Shown here piece after piece: positions 7,450-13,021 of a stretch of 13,021 bases of DNA (position 1 is the first letter of the stretch; every line of letters starts with the position of its first letter). The position numbers and the translations under genes are program-made. Source of the DNA: Mariprofundaceae bacterium (lineage in GTDB: Bacteria; Pseudomonadota; Zetaproteobacteria; Mariprofundales; Mariprofundaceae); assembly GCA_030950975.1 (NCBI GenBank), contig JAUZQL010000002.1, positions 1 to 13,021 on the forward strand, in the 5' to 3' direction. Under the pieces are notes generated by a model. The model searched no databases, was not told the origin of the DNA, and worked only from the letters and a program-made list of their open reading frames with translations.

Positions 7450-8068
7450 GTATATCTCCGCGACTGCGATATGCAGTCTGAATTTCTTCCATTATTCTTG
7501 CATCCAATACTGTGGATACATCTTGCCCTGTTAAAATTGCTTGTCGTATCTTTGTTGCAGATACATTCGGTAAATCAACATGCATATAAGCCACATGTCC
7601 TGCTGATAAGACTGAATCATCATCGAGGTTCACTTCACACCAACCATCATGCTGCTTCAAGGCTTCACCTTGACGATCCAAGACAAGCACATTGCACCAT
7701 TGCATGTGTTCAGGATAAGCCACCCAACTCGGAAGTCCACACCATGCGTCCATACCCATCAACCAAATCGGCACGCTATCCAACTGTTCATTCACCCAGC
7801 GCATCATATCAATCGTCGGTGTCGGATTTTCTTGGCAAACTTCCCAGTCAAAAACATCAACTTTGGGCATATCTTCAAACATTTTTTGTACCCATAAGAA
7901 ACGTTGTTGCGGTGAAACACGGGGCGTTAATGTTCGATGTACAGGTTTTCCCACAGGTATCACCCATACAGCATCTAAATCCAAGTTGTGTAGTGCAGCC
8001 TGAACCAATGCTTTATGACCTACATGCGGTGGGTCAAAACTCCCACCAAACACAGCAATCTTAGTCAT
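7442..8068 (-). CDS. nadD: nicotinate-nucleotide adenylyltransferase
   Basis: The product joins nicotinate mononucleotide and ATP to form deamido-NAD, the penultimate step of NAD synthesis in the cytoplasm. From the ATG at 8068 it has 208 residues. The nucleotidyltransferase signature GGSFDPPHVGH (8-18) carries the (H/T)xGH catalytic motif. MGMDAW (104-109) lies in the substrate pocket region, and VSATKIR (169-175) is the C-terminal ATP-binding motif. The frame is open to 8110, but that would overlap proA and place 14 extra residues before the family's normal start. The ATG at 8068 has TAAGG just upstream, sharing bases with the proA stop. The gap to proA is 5 nt and the 3' end overlaps rsfS by 8 nt. 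Confidence 0.96.
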   Translation of the reverse strand: MTKIAVFGGSFDPPHVGHKALVQAALHNLDLDAVWVIPVGKPVHRTLTPRVSPQQRFLWVQKMFEDMPKVDVFDWEVCQENPTPTIDMMRWVNEQLDSVPIWLMGMDAWCGLPSWVAYPEHMQWCNVLVLDRQGEALKQHDGWCEVNLDDDSVLSAGHVAYMHVDLPNVSATKIRQAILTGQDVSTVLDARIMEEIQTAYRSRGDIHE

Positions 8069-8073
8069 CAACC

Positions 8074-9336
8074 TTAACTGCGAACTTCGCCATGCCCCAA
8101 GACAATCCATTTTTGTGTGGTCAAACCTTCCAAACCAACAGGGCCACGCACATGCAAACGGTCTGTTGAAATACCAATTTCTGCACCTAAACCATATTCA
8201 AAACCATCGGCAAAACGTGTACTCGCATTCCACATCACCGAAGATGAATCGACTTCATGCAAAAAACGCTGCCCAGATGCATAATCAGCCGTAACAATGG
8301 TTTCCGTATGCCCAGAGCTAAACCTAGCAATGTGATCCATTGCTGCATCCAAAGATTCAACCACCTTAATGGATAAAATTGCCGCCAAGTATTCCGTCGC
8401 CCAATCGTCATCAGAGGCTAAATTGACAGCCAAATCCTTACATGTTGCCACTGTTTTCTCACAGCCACGCACTTCGACACCCTTGGCAATCAAATCACCA
8501 ACAAGATGCGGTAAAAAGGAAACAACATCTTGATGAACCAAGAGTGTTTCCATCGCATTGCACACGCCATAACGATGTGTTTTGGCATTCAATGCAATAT
8601 TGACAGCCATATCTTCATCAGCCGCCTTATCAATATACACATGACAAACCCCATCTAAATGCTTAATCACTGGCACTTTGGCATCTGCTGAAACACGCGC
8701 CACCAAGGATTTTCCGCCACGAGGAATGATGACATCCACATACTCATCTGCCGCTAACAATGCGCCTACCAAAGCCCGATCTGTTTGTTGAATCAATTGC
8801 ACTGCATCTTCAGCAACGCCCGCTTCAAGCAACGCAAGGCGAAAAATATTTGCAATGGCACGGTTGGAATGAATCGCTTCTGAACCACCACGCAAAATAC
8901 AAGCATTGCCCGATTTCAAACACAACGCCGCTGCATCAGCCGTAACATTCGGACGAGATTCATAAATAATACCAATGACACCCAATGGCACACGCATGTG
9001 CCCCACTTGAATACCCGATGGTCGATACACCAAATCCGAAATTGCACCCACAGGATCAGGTAAAGCTGCAATATCTTCCAAGCCTTGCGCCATCATTTCT
9101 ACACGTTCAGGGTTTAATGCCAATCTATCTTTCAAGGCAGCTTCAAGCTTGTTGTCATCCGCAGCCTTCATATCCAAAGCATTGGCTGCCAACACATCAG
9201 ATATATTCTGACGCAATAATATTGCGGCCGTTTGCAAGGCTTCATCTTTGGCATGCGTGTCCATCATACGCATCTTACGCGCCGCTAATTTCGCACGTTG
9301 CCCCAATGCACTGATCATATCGATAGCTTCCGTCAT
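8074..9336 (-). CDS. proA: gamma-glutamyl phosphate reductase
   Basis: ProA reduces gamma-glutamyl phosphate with NADPH to glutamate semialdehyde, the second step of proline synthesis. The 420 residues match the family length (E. coli 417). Visible landmarks are YESRPNVTADAAALCLKSGN (125-144), ILRGGSEA (147-154), PRGGKSL (205-211), the catalytic Cys259 in HRYGVCNAMETLLVH, and the C-terminal GAEIGISTDRLHVRGPVGLE. The frame can be read from a TTG at 9351, but the ATG at 9336 has a good GGGAG five nucleotides upstream and gives the usual N-terminus. It follows proB by 11 nt, so the two consecutive enzymes, which pass on a labile intermediate, are made from one message. Confidence 0.97.
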   Translation of the reverse strand: MTEAIDMISALGQRAKLAARKMRMMDTHAKDEALQTAAILLRQNISDVLAANALDMKAADDNKLEAALKDRLALNPERVEMMAQGLEDIAALPDPVGAISDLVYRPSGIQVGHMRVPLGVIGIIYESRPNVTADAAALCLKSGNACILRGGSEAIHSNRAIANIFRLALLEAGVAEDAVQLIQQTDRALVGALLAADEYVDVIIPRGGKSLVARVSADAKVPVIKHLDGVCHVYIDKAADEDMAVNIALNAKTHRYGVCNAMETLLVHQDVVSFLPHLVGDLIAKGVEVRGCEKTVATCKDLAVNLASDDDWATEYLAAILSIKVVESLDAAMDHIARFSSGHTETIVTADYASGQRFLHEVDSSSVMWNASTRFADGFEYGLGAEIGISTDRLHVRGPVGLEGLTTQKWIVLGHGEVRS

Positions 9337-9341
9337 AGCAT

Positions 9342-9346
9342 CTCCC
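9342..9346 (-). promoter_or_regulatory. ribosome binding site deciding the proA start
   Basis: GGGAG on the minus strand (within AAGGGAG) lies five nucleotides before the ATG at 9336. It overlaps the codons that an upstream TTG start would have to translate. It falls in the gap between the proB stop and proA. Confidence 0.65.
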
Positions 9347-9347
9347 T

Positions 9348-10484
9348 TCAAGCTTTTTTACCCATCAATACCAAGTTATCTCGATGAATCACCGAACTAA
9401 AATCCATATAACCCAAAATATTCACAATCTCCTGACTGGATTTACCCATAATACGCCCTAAATCTTCAGCATTATAATTTGATAAACCGCGCGCCACGAC
9501 ACCTTGATCCGAAAGTACCTCAATACACTCACCTTTATCAAAGCGACCATGCAACGATTGAATCCCGATGGGCAACAAGCTTGCTCCAGCTTCCCATAAT
9601 GCCTCAGCTGCTCCAGCATCAATATAAACTTGTCCAACCACCTTTAAAATATCTGCAATCCAATGTTGATGCCGTGTTTGACGATCTTCACCACACAAAA
9701 ACAAAGTACCAATATCTTCTCCCTGCATAAATCGGGATAAAGCACCATCACCTTGACCACTAATAATGGCCGACAACACACCACCTCGGGTCGCAATATC
9801 GGATGCTTTTAATTTACTCAGCATACCACCTGTACCAAATTCACTACCTGCACCACCTGCCATCGACATAATGTCATCATTCAAAGCAGGCACGATAGAA
9901 CAGCGTTTGGCATCAGGGTGTTGGTTTGGATTTGCATCAAACAAACCATCGACATCCGTCATCATCACCAGTAAATCAGCATGCACTGCCATACTTACCA
10001 ACGCACCCAAACAATCATTATCACCAAATTTAATTTCTTCAACTACGACCGTATCATTCTCATTCACAATCGGAATCACACCTGCTGAAAACAATGTTTC
10101 ACTGGTATTACTGGCATTTAAATAACGTCGACGATGACGCAAATCATCTTTCGTCAACAACATTTGTGCGACCTGCATATCATAAGCTGCAAACGCTTCT
10201 CGGTATGCCGACATCAACCACGGTTGCCCTACTGCTGCCGCAGCTTGTTTTTCATGCACCGACAATGGTTTGTTCAACCAACCTAAATGCACGCGTCCCA
10301 AAGACACCGAACCCGAAGATACCAAACACACTTGCACACCATTTTTCTGTAATTGATGCACTTGCCAAGCAATTTCTTGAATGCGATCCATGCGAATCGC
10401 AGTACGAGCATCCGTCAACAAAGAGCTGCCTATTTTCACCACCATACGGCGAACAGCTTTTAAATCTTGACGGCTATGGATCAC
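9348..10484 (-). CDS. proB: glutamate 5-kinase with PUA domain
   Basis: ProB phosphorylates glutamate with ATP and is usually the proline-inhibited first step of proline synthesis. The 378 residues contain an amino-acid kinase domain (about 11-260) and a C-terminal PUA domain (about 283-372), the layout of E. coli ProB (367 residues). Motifs include VVKIGSSLLT with Lys17, LVSSGSVSLG (54-63), VNENDTV (140-146), GDNDCLGALV (154-163), the TDVDGLF loop (176-182) and GTGGMLSK (217-224), a phosphate/substrate loop. The start is GTG and overlaps the obgE stop by 4 nt (GTGA). A GAGG about seven nucleotides upstream supports it. An internal Met14 would remove only residues before the first strand, but it lacks this support. 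Confidence 0.96.
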   Translation of the reverse strand: MIHSRQDLKAVRRMVVKIGSSLLTDARTAIRMDRIQEIAWQVHQLQKNGVQVCLVSSGSVSLGRVHLGWLNKPLSVHEKQAAAAVGQPWLMSAYREAFAAYDMQVAQMLLTKDDLRHRRRYLNASNTSETLFSAGVIPIVNENDTVVVEEIKFGDNDCLGALVSMAVHADLLVMMTDVDGLFDANPNQHPDAKRCSIVPALNDDIMSMAGGAGSEFGTGGMLSKLKASDIATRGGVLSAIISGQGDGALSRFMQGEDIGTLFLCGEDRQTRHQHWIADILKVVGQVYIDAGAAEALWEAGASLLPIGIQSLHGRFDKGECIEVLSDQGVVARGLSNYNAEDLGRIMGKSSQEIVNILGYMDFSSVIHRDNLVLMGKKA

Positions 10485-11512
10485 TCAGAAACCTCAGATT
10501 TAACATGCGACGCTGCTTGCACACGTTTCACAATCGCATATAAATCATAGAGTAATGGTTTGACACCTTCACCCGTAACCGCTGAAATAATATAACAATG
10601 CGGATGAAGCTGACGTGCCTCTTGCAATGCTTTTTCACGTTCATCTTCCGACAAAACATCCAGCTTATTCAACACCAAACAGCGCTCTTTTTTCCAAACA
10701 GCATCACCATAACCTTTCAGTTCTGATTCAATTTCTTGTACTTGCGATGTAATACTCTGACCATCAGGGTGCAGTACATCCACCAAATGTAATAAAACAC
10801 GTGTGCGTTCAATATGCTTTAAAAAACGATGACCAAGCCCTTTCCCTTCATGCGCTCCAGCAATCAATCCAGGGATATCCGCAACCACAAAACCATCGCC
10901 ATCATCCATAAAAACTTGCCCAAGTGATGGTGCTAAGGTGGTAAAAGGATAATTCGCTATTTTAGGTCTAGCATTCGAGACCCTTGAAATAAAGGTTGAT
11001 TTACCTGCATTGGGTAAACCTACCAGTCCAACATCCGCCATAGATTTAAGCTCAAGAAAGCAGTCACTCGCCTCACCTTCAGTACCTGGTTGTGCATACT
11101 TTGGCGCACGATTGGTACTACTTACAAAATTGATATTCCCTAAACCACCTTCTCCACCATGGGCTAAAACAACACGCTCACCATGATTGGTTAAATCAAA
11201 TAACTGCGCACCATGCTCATCCTTCACCACCGTACCAACAGGAACTTGGACAACAATATCTGCACCCATACGACCATGCATTTTGCGTCCAGCACCTGGT
11301 TTTCCGTTTTCTGCAAATAAATGCTTGCGAAAATATAACTCCTGTAAGGTATTTTTATCACGGCTCACCTCAAGAATAACATGGCCACCTCGACCACCAT
11401 TACCACCATCAGGACCACCTTTAGGAATGTTTTTTTCCCGTCGAAAAGAATGGCTGCCTGCACCACCATTCCCCGCGCGAACATCAATTTTTACTTCATC
11501 AATAAAGCGCAT
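10481..11512 (-). CDS. obgE: Obg-family GTPase, ribosome assembly
   Basis: This 343-residue protein has the glycine-rich Obg fold (about 1-158, with GNGGAGSHSFRREK and PDGGNGGRGG) followed by the G domain. All nucleotide-binding motifs are present: G1 GLPNAGKS (165-172), G3 DIPG (212-215), G4 NKLD (282-285) and G5 SAVTGEG (310-316). Switch I contains NYPFTTL (187-193). The C-terminal extension after about residue 330 is very short and ends in SEVSE, unlike the acidic tail of E. coli ObgE (390 residues). The family acts in late 50S assembly and in (p)ppGpp and growth-rate responses. rplU-rpmA-obg is a widely conserved order, but here a terminator-like hairpin lies between rpmA and obgE. The ATG has AAGGA at good distance. 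Confidence 0.97.
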   Translation of the reverse strand: MRFIDEVKIDVRAGNGGAGSHSFRREKNIPKGGPDGGNGGRGGHVILEVSRDKNTLQELYFRKHLFAENGKPGAGRKMHGRMGADIVVQVPVGTVVKDEHGAQLFDLTNHGERVVLAHGGEGGLGNINFVSSTNRAPKYAQPGTEGEASDCFLELKSMADVGLVGLPNAGKSTFISRVSNARPKIANYPFTTLAPSLGQVFMDDGDGFVVADIPGLIAGAHEGKGLGHRFLKHIERTRVLLHLVDVLHPDGQSITSQVQEIESELKGYGDAVWKKERCLVLNKLDVLSEDEREKALQEARQLHPHCYIISAVTGEGVKPLLYDLYAIVKRVQAASHVKSEVSE

Positions 11513-11535
11513 ACTTTATTCCTTCTCCACTTCGT

Positions 11536-11575
11536 CCACAAAAACAAAAAGAGGGCACGTTTCCGCACCCTCTTT
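11536..11575 (-). terminator. rho-independent terminator or attenuator between rpmA and obgE
   Basis: On the minus strand AAAGAGGGTGCG pairs with CGTGCCCTCTTT over 12 bp (two G-U pairs) around a GAAA tetraloop. TTGTTTTTG follows directly. The arms are at 11564-11575 and 11548-11559. It begins about 20 nt after the rpmA stop. The plus-strand reading lacks a T-run, so the direction is clear. No convincing promoter follows before obgE, so partial readthrough is likely. Confidence 0.85.
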
Positions 11576-11596
11576 CAAAAATAAATAAACTAAAGA

Positions 11597-11845
11597 TTAA
11601 CTTACAACGCGAACTGTTGTACGACCTGCACGTTTAAAATATTCAATCTTACCATCTGTTAAAGCGAACAATGTATAATCACGTCCACAACCAACATTAT
11701 CACCAGGACGGATTTTTGTTCCACGCTGACGAACAATGATATTGCCTGCAATCACTACTTCGCCCGCATATTTTTTCACGCCTAAGCGCTTGGCGTTGGA
11801 GTCACGACCATTACTGGTGGAGCCGCCTGCTTTCTTATGTGCCAT
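11597..11845 (-). CDS. rpmA: 50S ribosomal protein L27
   Basis: The 82 residues (E. coli 85) start with the highly conserved MAHKKAGGSTSNGRDSNAKR and contain RQRGTKIRPGDNVGCGRDYTLF. In assembled ribosomes the flexible N-terminus of L27 reaches the peptidyl transferase centre. There is no extra N-terminal extension of the kind that is cleaved in Firmicutes. The start is preceded by GGAGG within the last codons of rplU, and only two nucleotides separate the genes. A terminator-like hairpin follows its stop. Confidence 0.98.
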   Translation of the reverse strand: MAHKKAGGSTSNGRDSNAKRLGVKKYAGEVVIAGNIIVRQRGTKIRPGDNVGCGRDYTLFALTDGKIEYFKRAGRTTVRVVS

Positions 11846-11847
11846 TT

Positions 11848-12156
11848 TTAGCCTCCAATCGCGCCGATCTTGACAGCCGTAAATGACTGACGATGACCTT
11901 TGGTTAAACGATAATTTTTACGGCGACGTTTCTTGAAGATAACAACCTTCTTATCACGTGCCTGTTCAGTAACCACAGCTTTTACACTGCTTTCTGCGAT
12001 GTCACTACCCACTTTGATAGCATCACCTTCGCCAATTAAAAGTACGTCTTCAAAGACAACTTCTTGACCAATTTCGTTGTTAAGCTTTTCAACACGTAGG
12101 ACATCACCTTCCTGAACGCGATATTGCTTACCACCGGTACGAATAACTGCGTACAT
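11848..12156 (-). CDS. rplU: 50S ribosomal protein L21
   Basis: The 102 residues match L21 length and sequence, with MYAVIRTGGKQYRVQEGD at the start and KKRRRKNYRLTKGHRQSFTAVKI near the end. L21 is an early-binding 23S rRNA protein. GGAG lies about nine nucleotides upstream of the ATG. It is paired with rpmA two nucleotides downstream, the usual arrangement. The 89 nt gap to rpmE may hold a promoter for this pair. Confidence 0.98.
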   Translation of the reverse strand: MYAVIRTGGKQYRVQEGDVLRVEKLNNEIGQEVVFEDVLLIGEGDAIKVGSDIAESSVKAVVTEQARDKKVVIFKKRRRKNYRLTKGHRQSFTAVKIGAIGG

Positions 12157-12188
12157 CTATATTCTCCAGTATCCTAAATCTCTAATCA

Positions 12189-12218
12189 ATAATGAAAAAC
12201 GCCCTCTTAGAACATCAA
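12189..12218 (-). promoter_or_regulatory. possible sigma-70 promoter for rplU-rpmA
   Basis: On the minus strand TTGATG (12213-12218) and CATTAT (12189-12194) are 18 nt apart, each matching consensus at 4 of 6 bases. Transcription would begin around 12182, about 25 nt before the rplU start. The match is weak and no terminator clearly follows rpmE, so rplU could also be read from the rpmE promoter. Confidence 0.3.
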
Positions 12219-12245
12219 GCTATATCTAAAAAAACTTCTTTCCTA

Positions 12246-12458
12246 TTAGGCTGCCTTAGCAGGCTTGCCATACTTCTTATAGAAGCGTTCTACGCGACCT
12301 TCTGTATCCATTATCTTCTGTTTACCCGTATAAAACGGATGACAAGAAGAGCAAACTTCTACATGAATGTCGCCTTTGGTTGAACGCGTCTCAAATGTGT
12401 TGCCACAAGAACAGGTTACTTTGGATGTAACGTATTCAGGATGAATGCCAGCTTTCAC
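12246..12458 (-). CDS. rpmE: 50S ribosomal protein L31, zinc-binding form
   Basis: The 70 residues equal the length of E. coli L31. CSC (16-18) and CSSC (36-39) supply the four zinc-binding cysteines, and HPFYTGKQ (40-47) and the GRVERFYKKYG segment are family signatures. This is the cysteine-containing form; a Zur-controlled, cysteine-free paralogue would be elsewhere in the genome if present. I chose the GTG at 12458 because it gives the normal N-terminus (MKAGIHPEY) and has AGGAG seven nucleotides upstream. The frame stays open to an ATG at 12521, but that stretch overlaps the predicted promoter and adds 21 residues foreign to the family. It stands alone between nuoN and rplU. Confidence 0.96.
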   Translation of the reverse strand: MKAGIHPEYVTSKVTCSCGNTFETRSTKGDIHVEVCSSCHPFYTGKQKIMDTEGRVERFYKKYGKPAKAA

Positions 12459-12465
12459 GTTGCTA

Positions 12466-12470
12466 CTCCT
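12466..12470 (-). promoter_or_regulatory. ribosome binding site fixing the rpmE GTG start
   Basis: AGGAG on the minus strand lies seven nucleotides before the GTG at 12458, an ideal spacing. It supports the 70-residue form of L31 over a longer one beginning at 12521. Confidence 0.8.
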
Positions 12471-12492
12471 ATTAACTTCAAAAAGGCGGCGA

Positions 12493-12521
12493 TTTCTAGC
12501 GTAAAAAGCTTTTCTTTTCAA
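12493..12521 (-). promoter_or_regulatory. sigma-70 promoter of rpmE
   Basis: On the minus strand TTGAAA (12516-12521, 5 of 6 to consensus) and TAGAAA (12493-12498, 4 of 6) are separated by exactly 17 nt. Transcription would start near 12486, leaving a leader of about 28 nt with a strong ribosome binding site. The spacer contains the perfect palindrome AAAAGCTTTT (12504-12513), which may be chance in AT-rich sequence. The interval 12522-12614 upstream is AT-rich and shows nothing else I can name. Confidence 0.6.
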
Positions 12522-12614
12522 GTTTTTTTATTTTTATTCTCTCATCAAAACACTTATTTTAATGAGTCTAACATTCTTCATTCTCAAGAACATGTTGAAT
12601 CTACATGATTCTCA

Positions 12615-12639
12615 CAAAAAGCATCGGCATAAAGCCAAT
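12615..12639 (-). terminator. weak rho-independent terminator after nuoN
   Basis: On the minus strand ATTGGC and GCCGAT form a 6 bp stem (one G-U pair) around TTTAT, followed after GC by TTTTTG. It begins two nucleotides after the nuoN stop, the right place to end the complex I operon. The stem is short, so efficiency is doubtful. Confidence 0.5.
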
Positions 12640-12640
12640 C

Positions 12641-13021
12641 CTAAATAAAGCCAAGCAATGCTTGTTTACATATTGCCATCACGGGTTCTGGATACAAACC
12701 AATGGCAACAACAGCTAAAGCACTCACAATCACGACTGCTTTCATCGCAGGGTTTTCAATGAAGTTAAAGGTAACTCGTGCATCATCAAAATACATATAT
12801 TTAACCACACGCAAATAATAAAACGCCCCGATCACAGACACTATAATGGCCAATAAAGCCAAGTATAAATGCCCTGCTCCAATCAAAGGAAGAATGACTG
12901 CGTATTTTGCCCAGAACCCACCTAAAAAGGGAATGCCTGCCAAAGAAAACAACAACAAACCCATCGCTAATGCATAGCCTGGACGAACTTTGGAAAGACC
13001 TGCAAAATCATCCAGTAACTC
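12641..13021 (-). CDS. nuoN: NADH-quinone oxidoreductase subunit N, C-terminal part
   Basis: The minus-strand frame is open from the right edge and gives the last 126 residues. It begins ELLDDFAGLSKVRPGYALAM and continues with LFSLAGIPFLGGFWAKY, a conserved segment of NuoN (E. coli has MFSLAGIPMTLGFIGKFYV at this place). Three hydrophobic segments follow, and the cytoplasmic-loop region near YYLRVVKYMYFDD is typical of the subunit. NuoN is one of the antiporter-like proton-pumping membrane subunits of complex I and is normally the last gene of the nuo operon. That fits the terminator just after it. Met codons near the left of this piece are internal, not starts. Confidence 0.93.
   Translation of the reverse strand, partial: ELLDDFAGLSKVRPGYALAMGLLLFSLAGIPFLGGFWAKYAVILPLIGAGHLYLALLAIIVSVIGAFYYLRVVKYMYFDDARVTFNFIENPAMKAVVIVSALAVVAIGLYPEPVMAICKQALLGFI

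Noticed and set aside
7471..8064. 197-residue plus-strand open frame opposite nadD
   Set aside because: It mirrors nadD almost exactly. The His/Pro/Leu-rich translation looks like an antisense artefact, and nadD has all its family motifs.
12459..12521. Longer rpmE start at the ATG at 12521
   Set aside because: The extra 21 residues do not belong to L31, and the stretch contains the predicted promoter and the ribosome binding site of the GTG start.
12581..12611. Short inverted repeats upstream of rpmE (CATGT/ACATG and GAATC/GATTC)
   Set aside because: The 5 bp arms overlap, so the hairpins exclude each other, and such repeats are expected by chance in AT-rich sequence.

Overview
The window comes from the chromosome of a Gram-negative bacterium, almost certainly a proteobacterium. 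The signs are an NDH-1 complex I gene, zinc-type ribosomal protein L31, an EnvC-type murein hydrolase activator beside a divergent polysaccharide deacetylase, and a GAF-like/DUF484-type sensor fused to a GGDEF domain. The base composition is AT-rich to moderate. A gamma- or zetaproteobacterium would fit, but that is inference from protein character and gene order. I see no mobile element, tRNA, rRNA, CRISPR array or prophage.

Every supportable gene (15 in all, two cut by the window edges) lies on the minus strand, so transcription runs from high to low coordinates. At the right edge is the 3' end of nuoN, followed by a likely weak terminator. Next come a well-formed promoter and three ribosomal protein genes: rpmE (L31), then rplU-rpmA (L21-L27) with a possible promoter of their own. 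A clear hairpin terminator with a GAAA loop separates rpmA from the GTPase gene obgE.

From obgE to the left edge, twelve genes are packed with gaps of at most 28 nt and several 4 to 8 nt overlaps. This looks like one long transcription unit. Its first half is housekeeping: obgE (ribosome assembly), proB and proA (first two steps of proline synthesis), nadD (NAD synthesis), rsfS (ribosome silencing) and rlmH (23S rRNA methylation). Its second half concerns the cell envelope: envC, a C-terminal processing protease (ctpA), a membrane-anchored divergent polysaccharide deacetylase, an exported TPR protein, an exported L,D-transpeptidase and a diguanylate cyclase cut by the left edge.

The most interesting point is in that second half. 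The TPR protein and the L,D-transpeptidase, encoded by adjacent overlapping genes, end in clearly related C-terminal domains of about 115 residues that look NTF2-like. Together with EnvC, the protease and the cyclase they make a plausible peptidoglycan-remodelling module with a possible c-di-GMP link. The rest is ordinary chromosomal core sequence. I found no evidence of a wholly new type of system.
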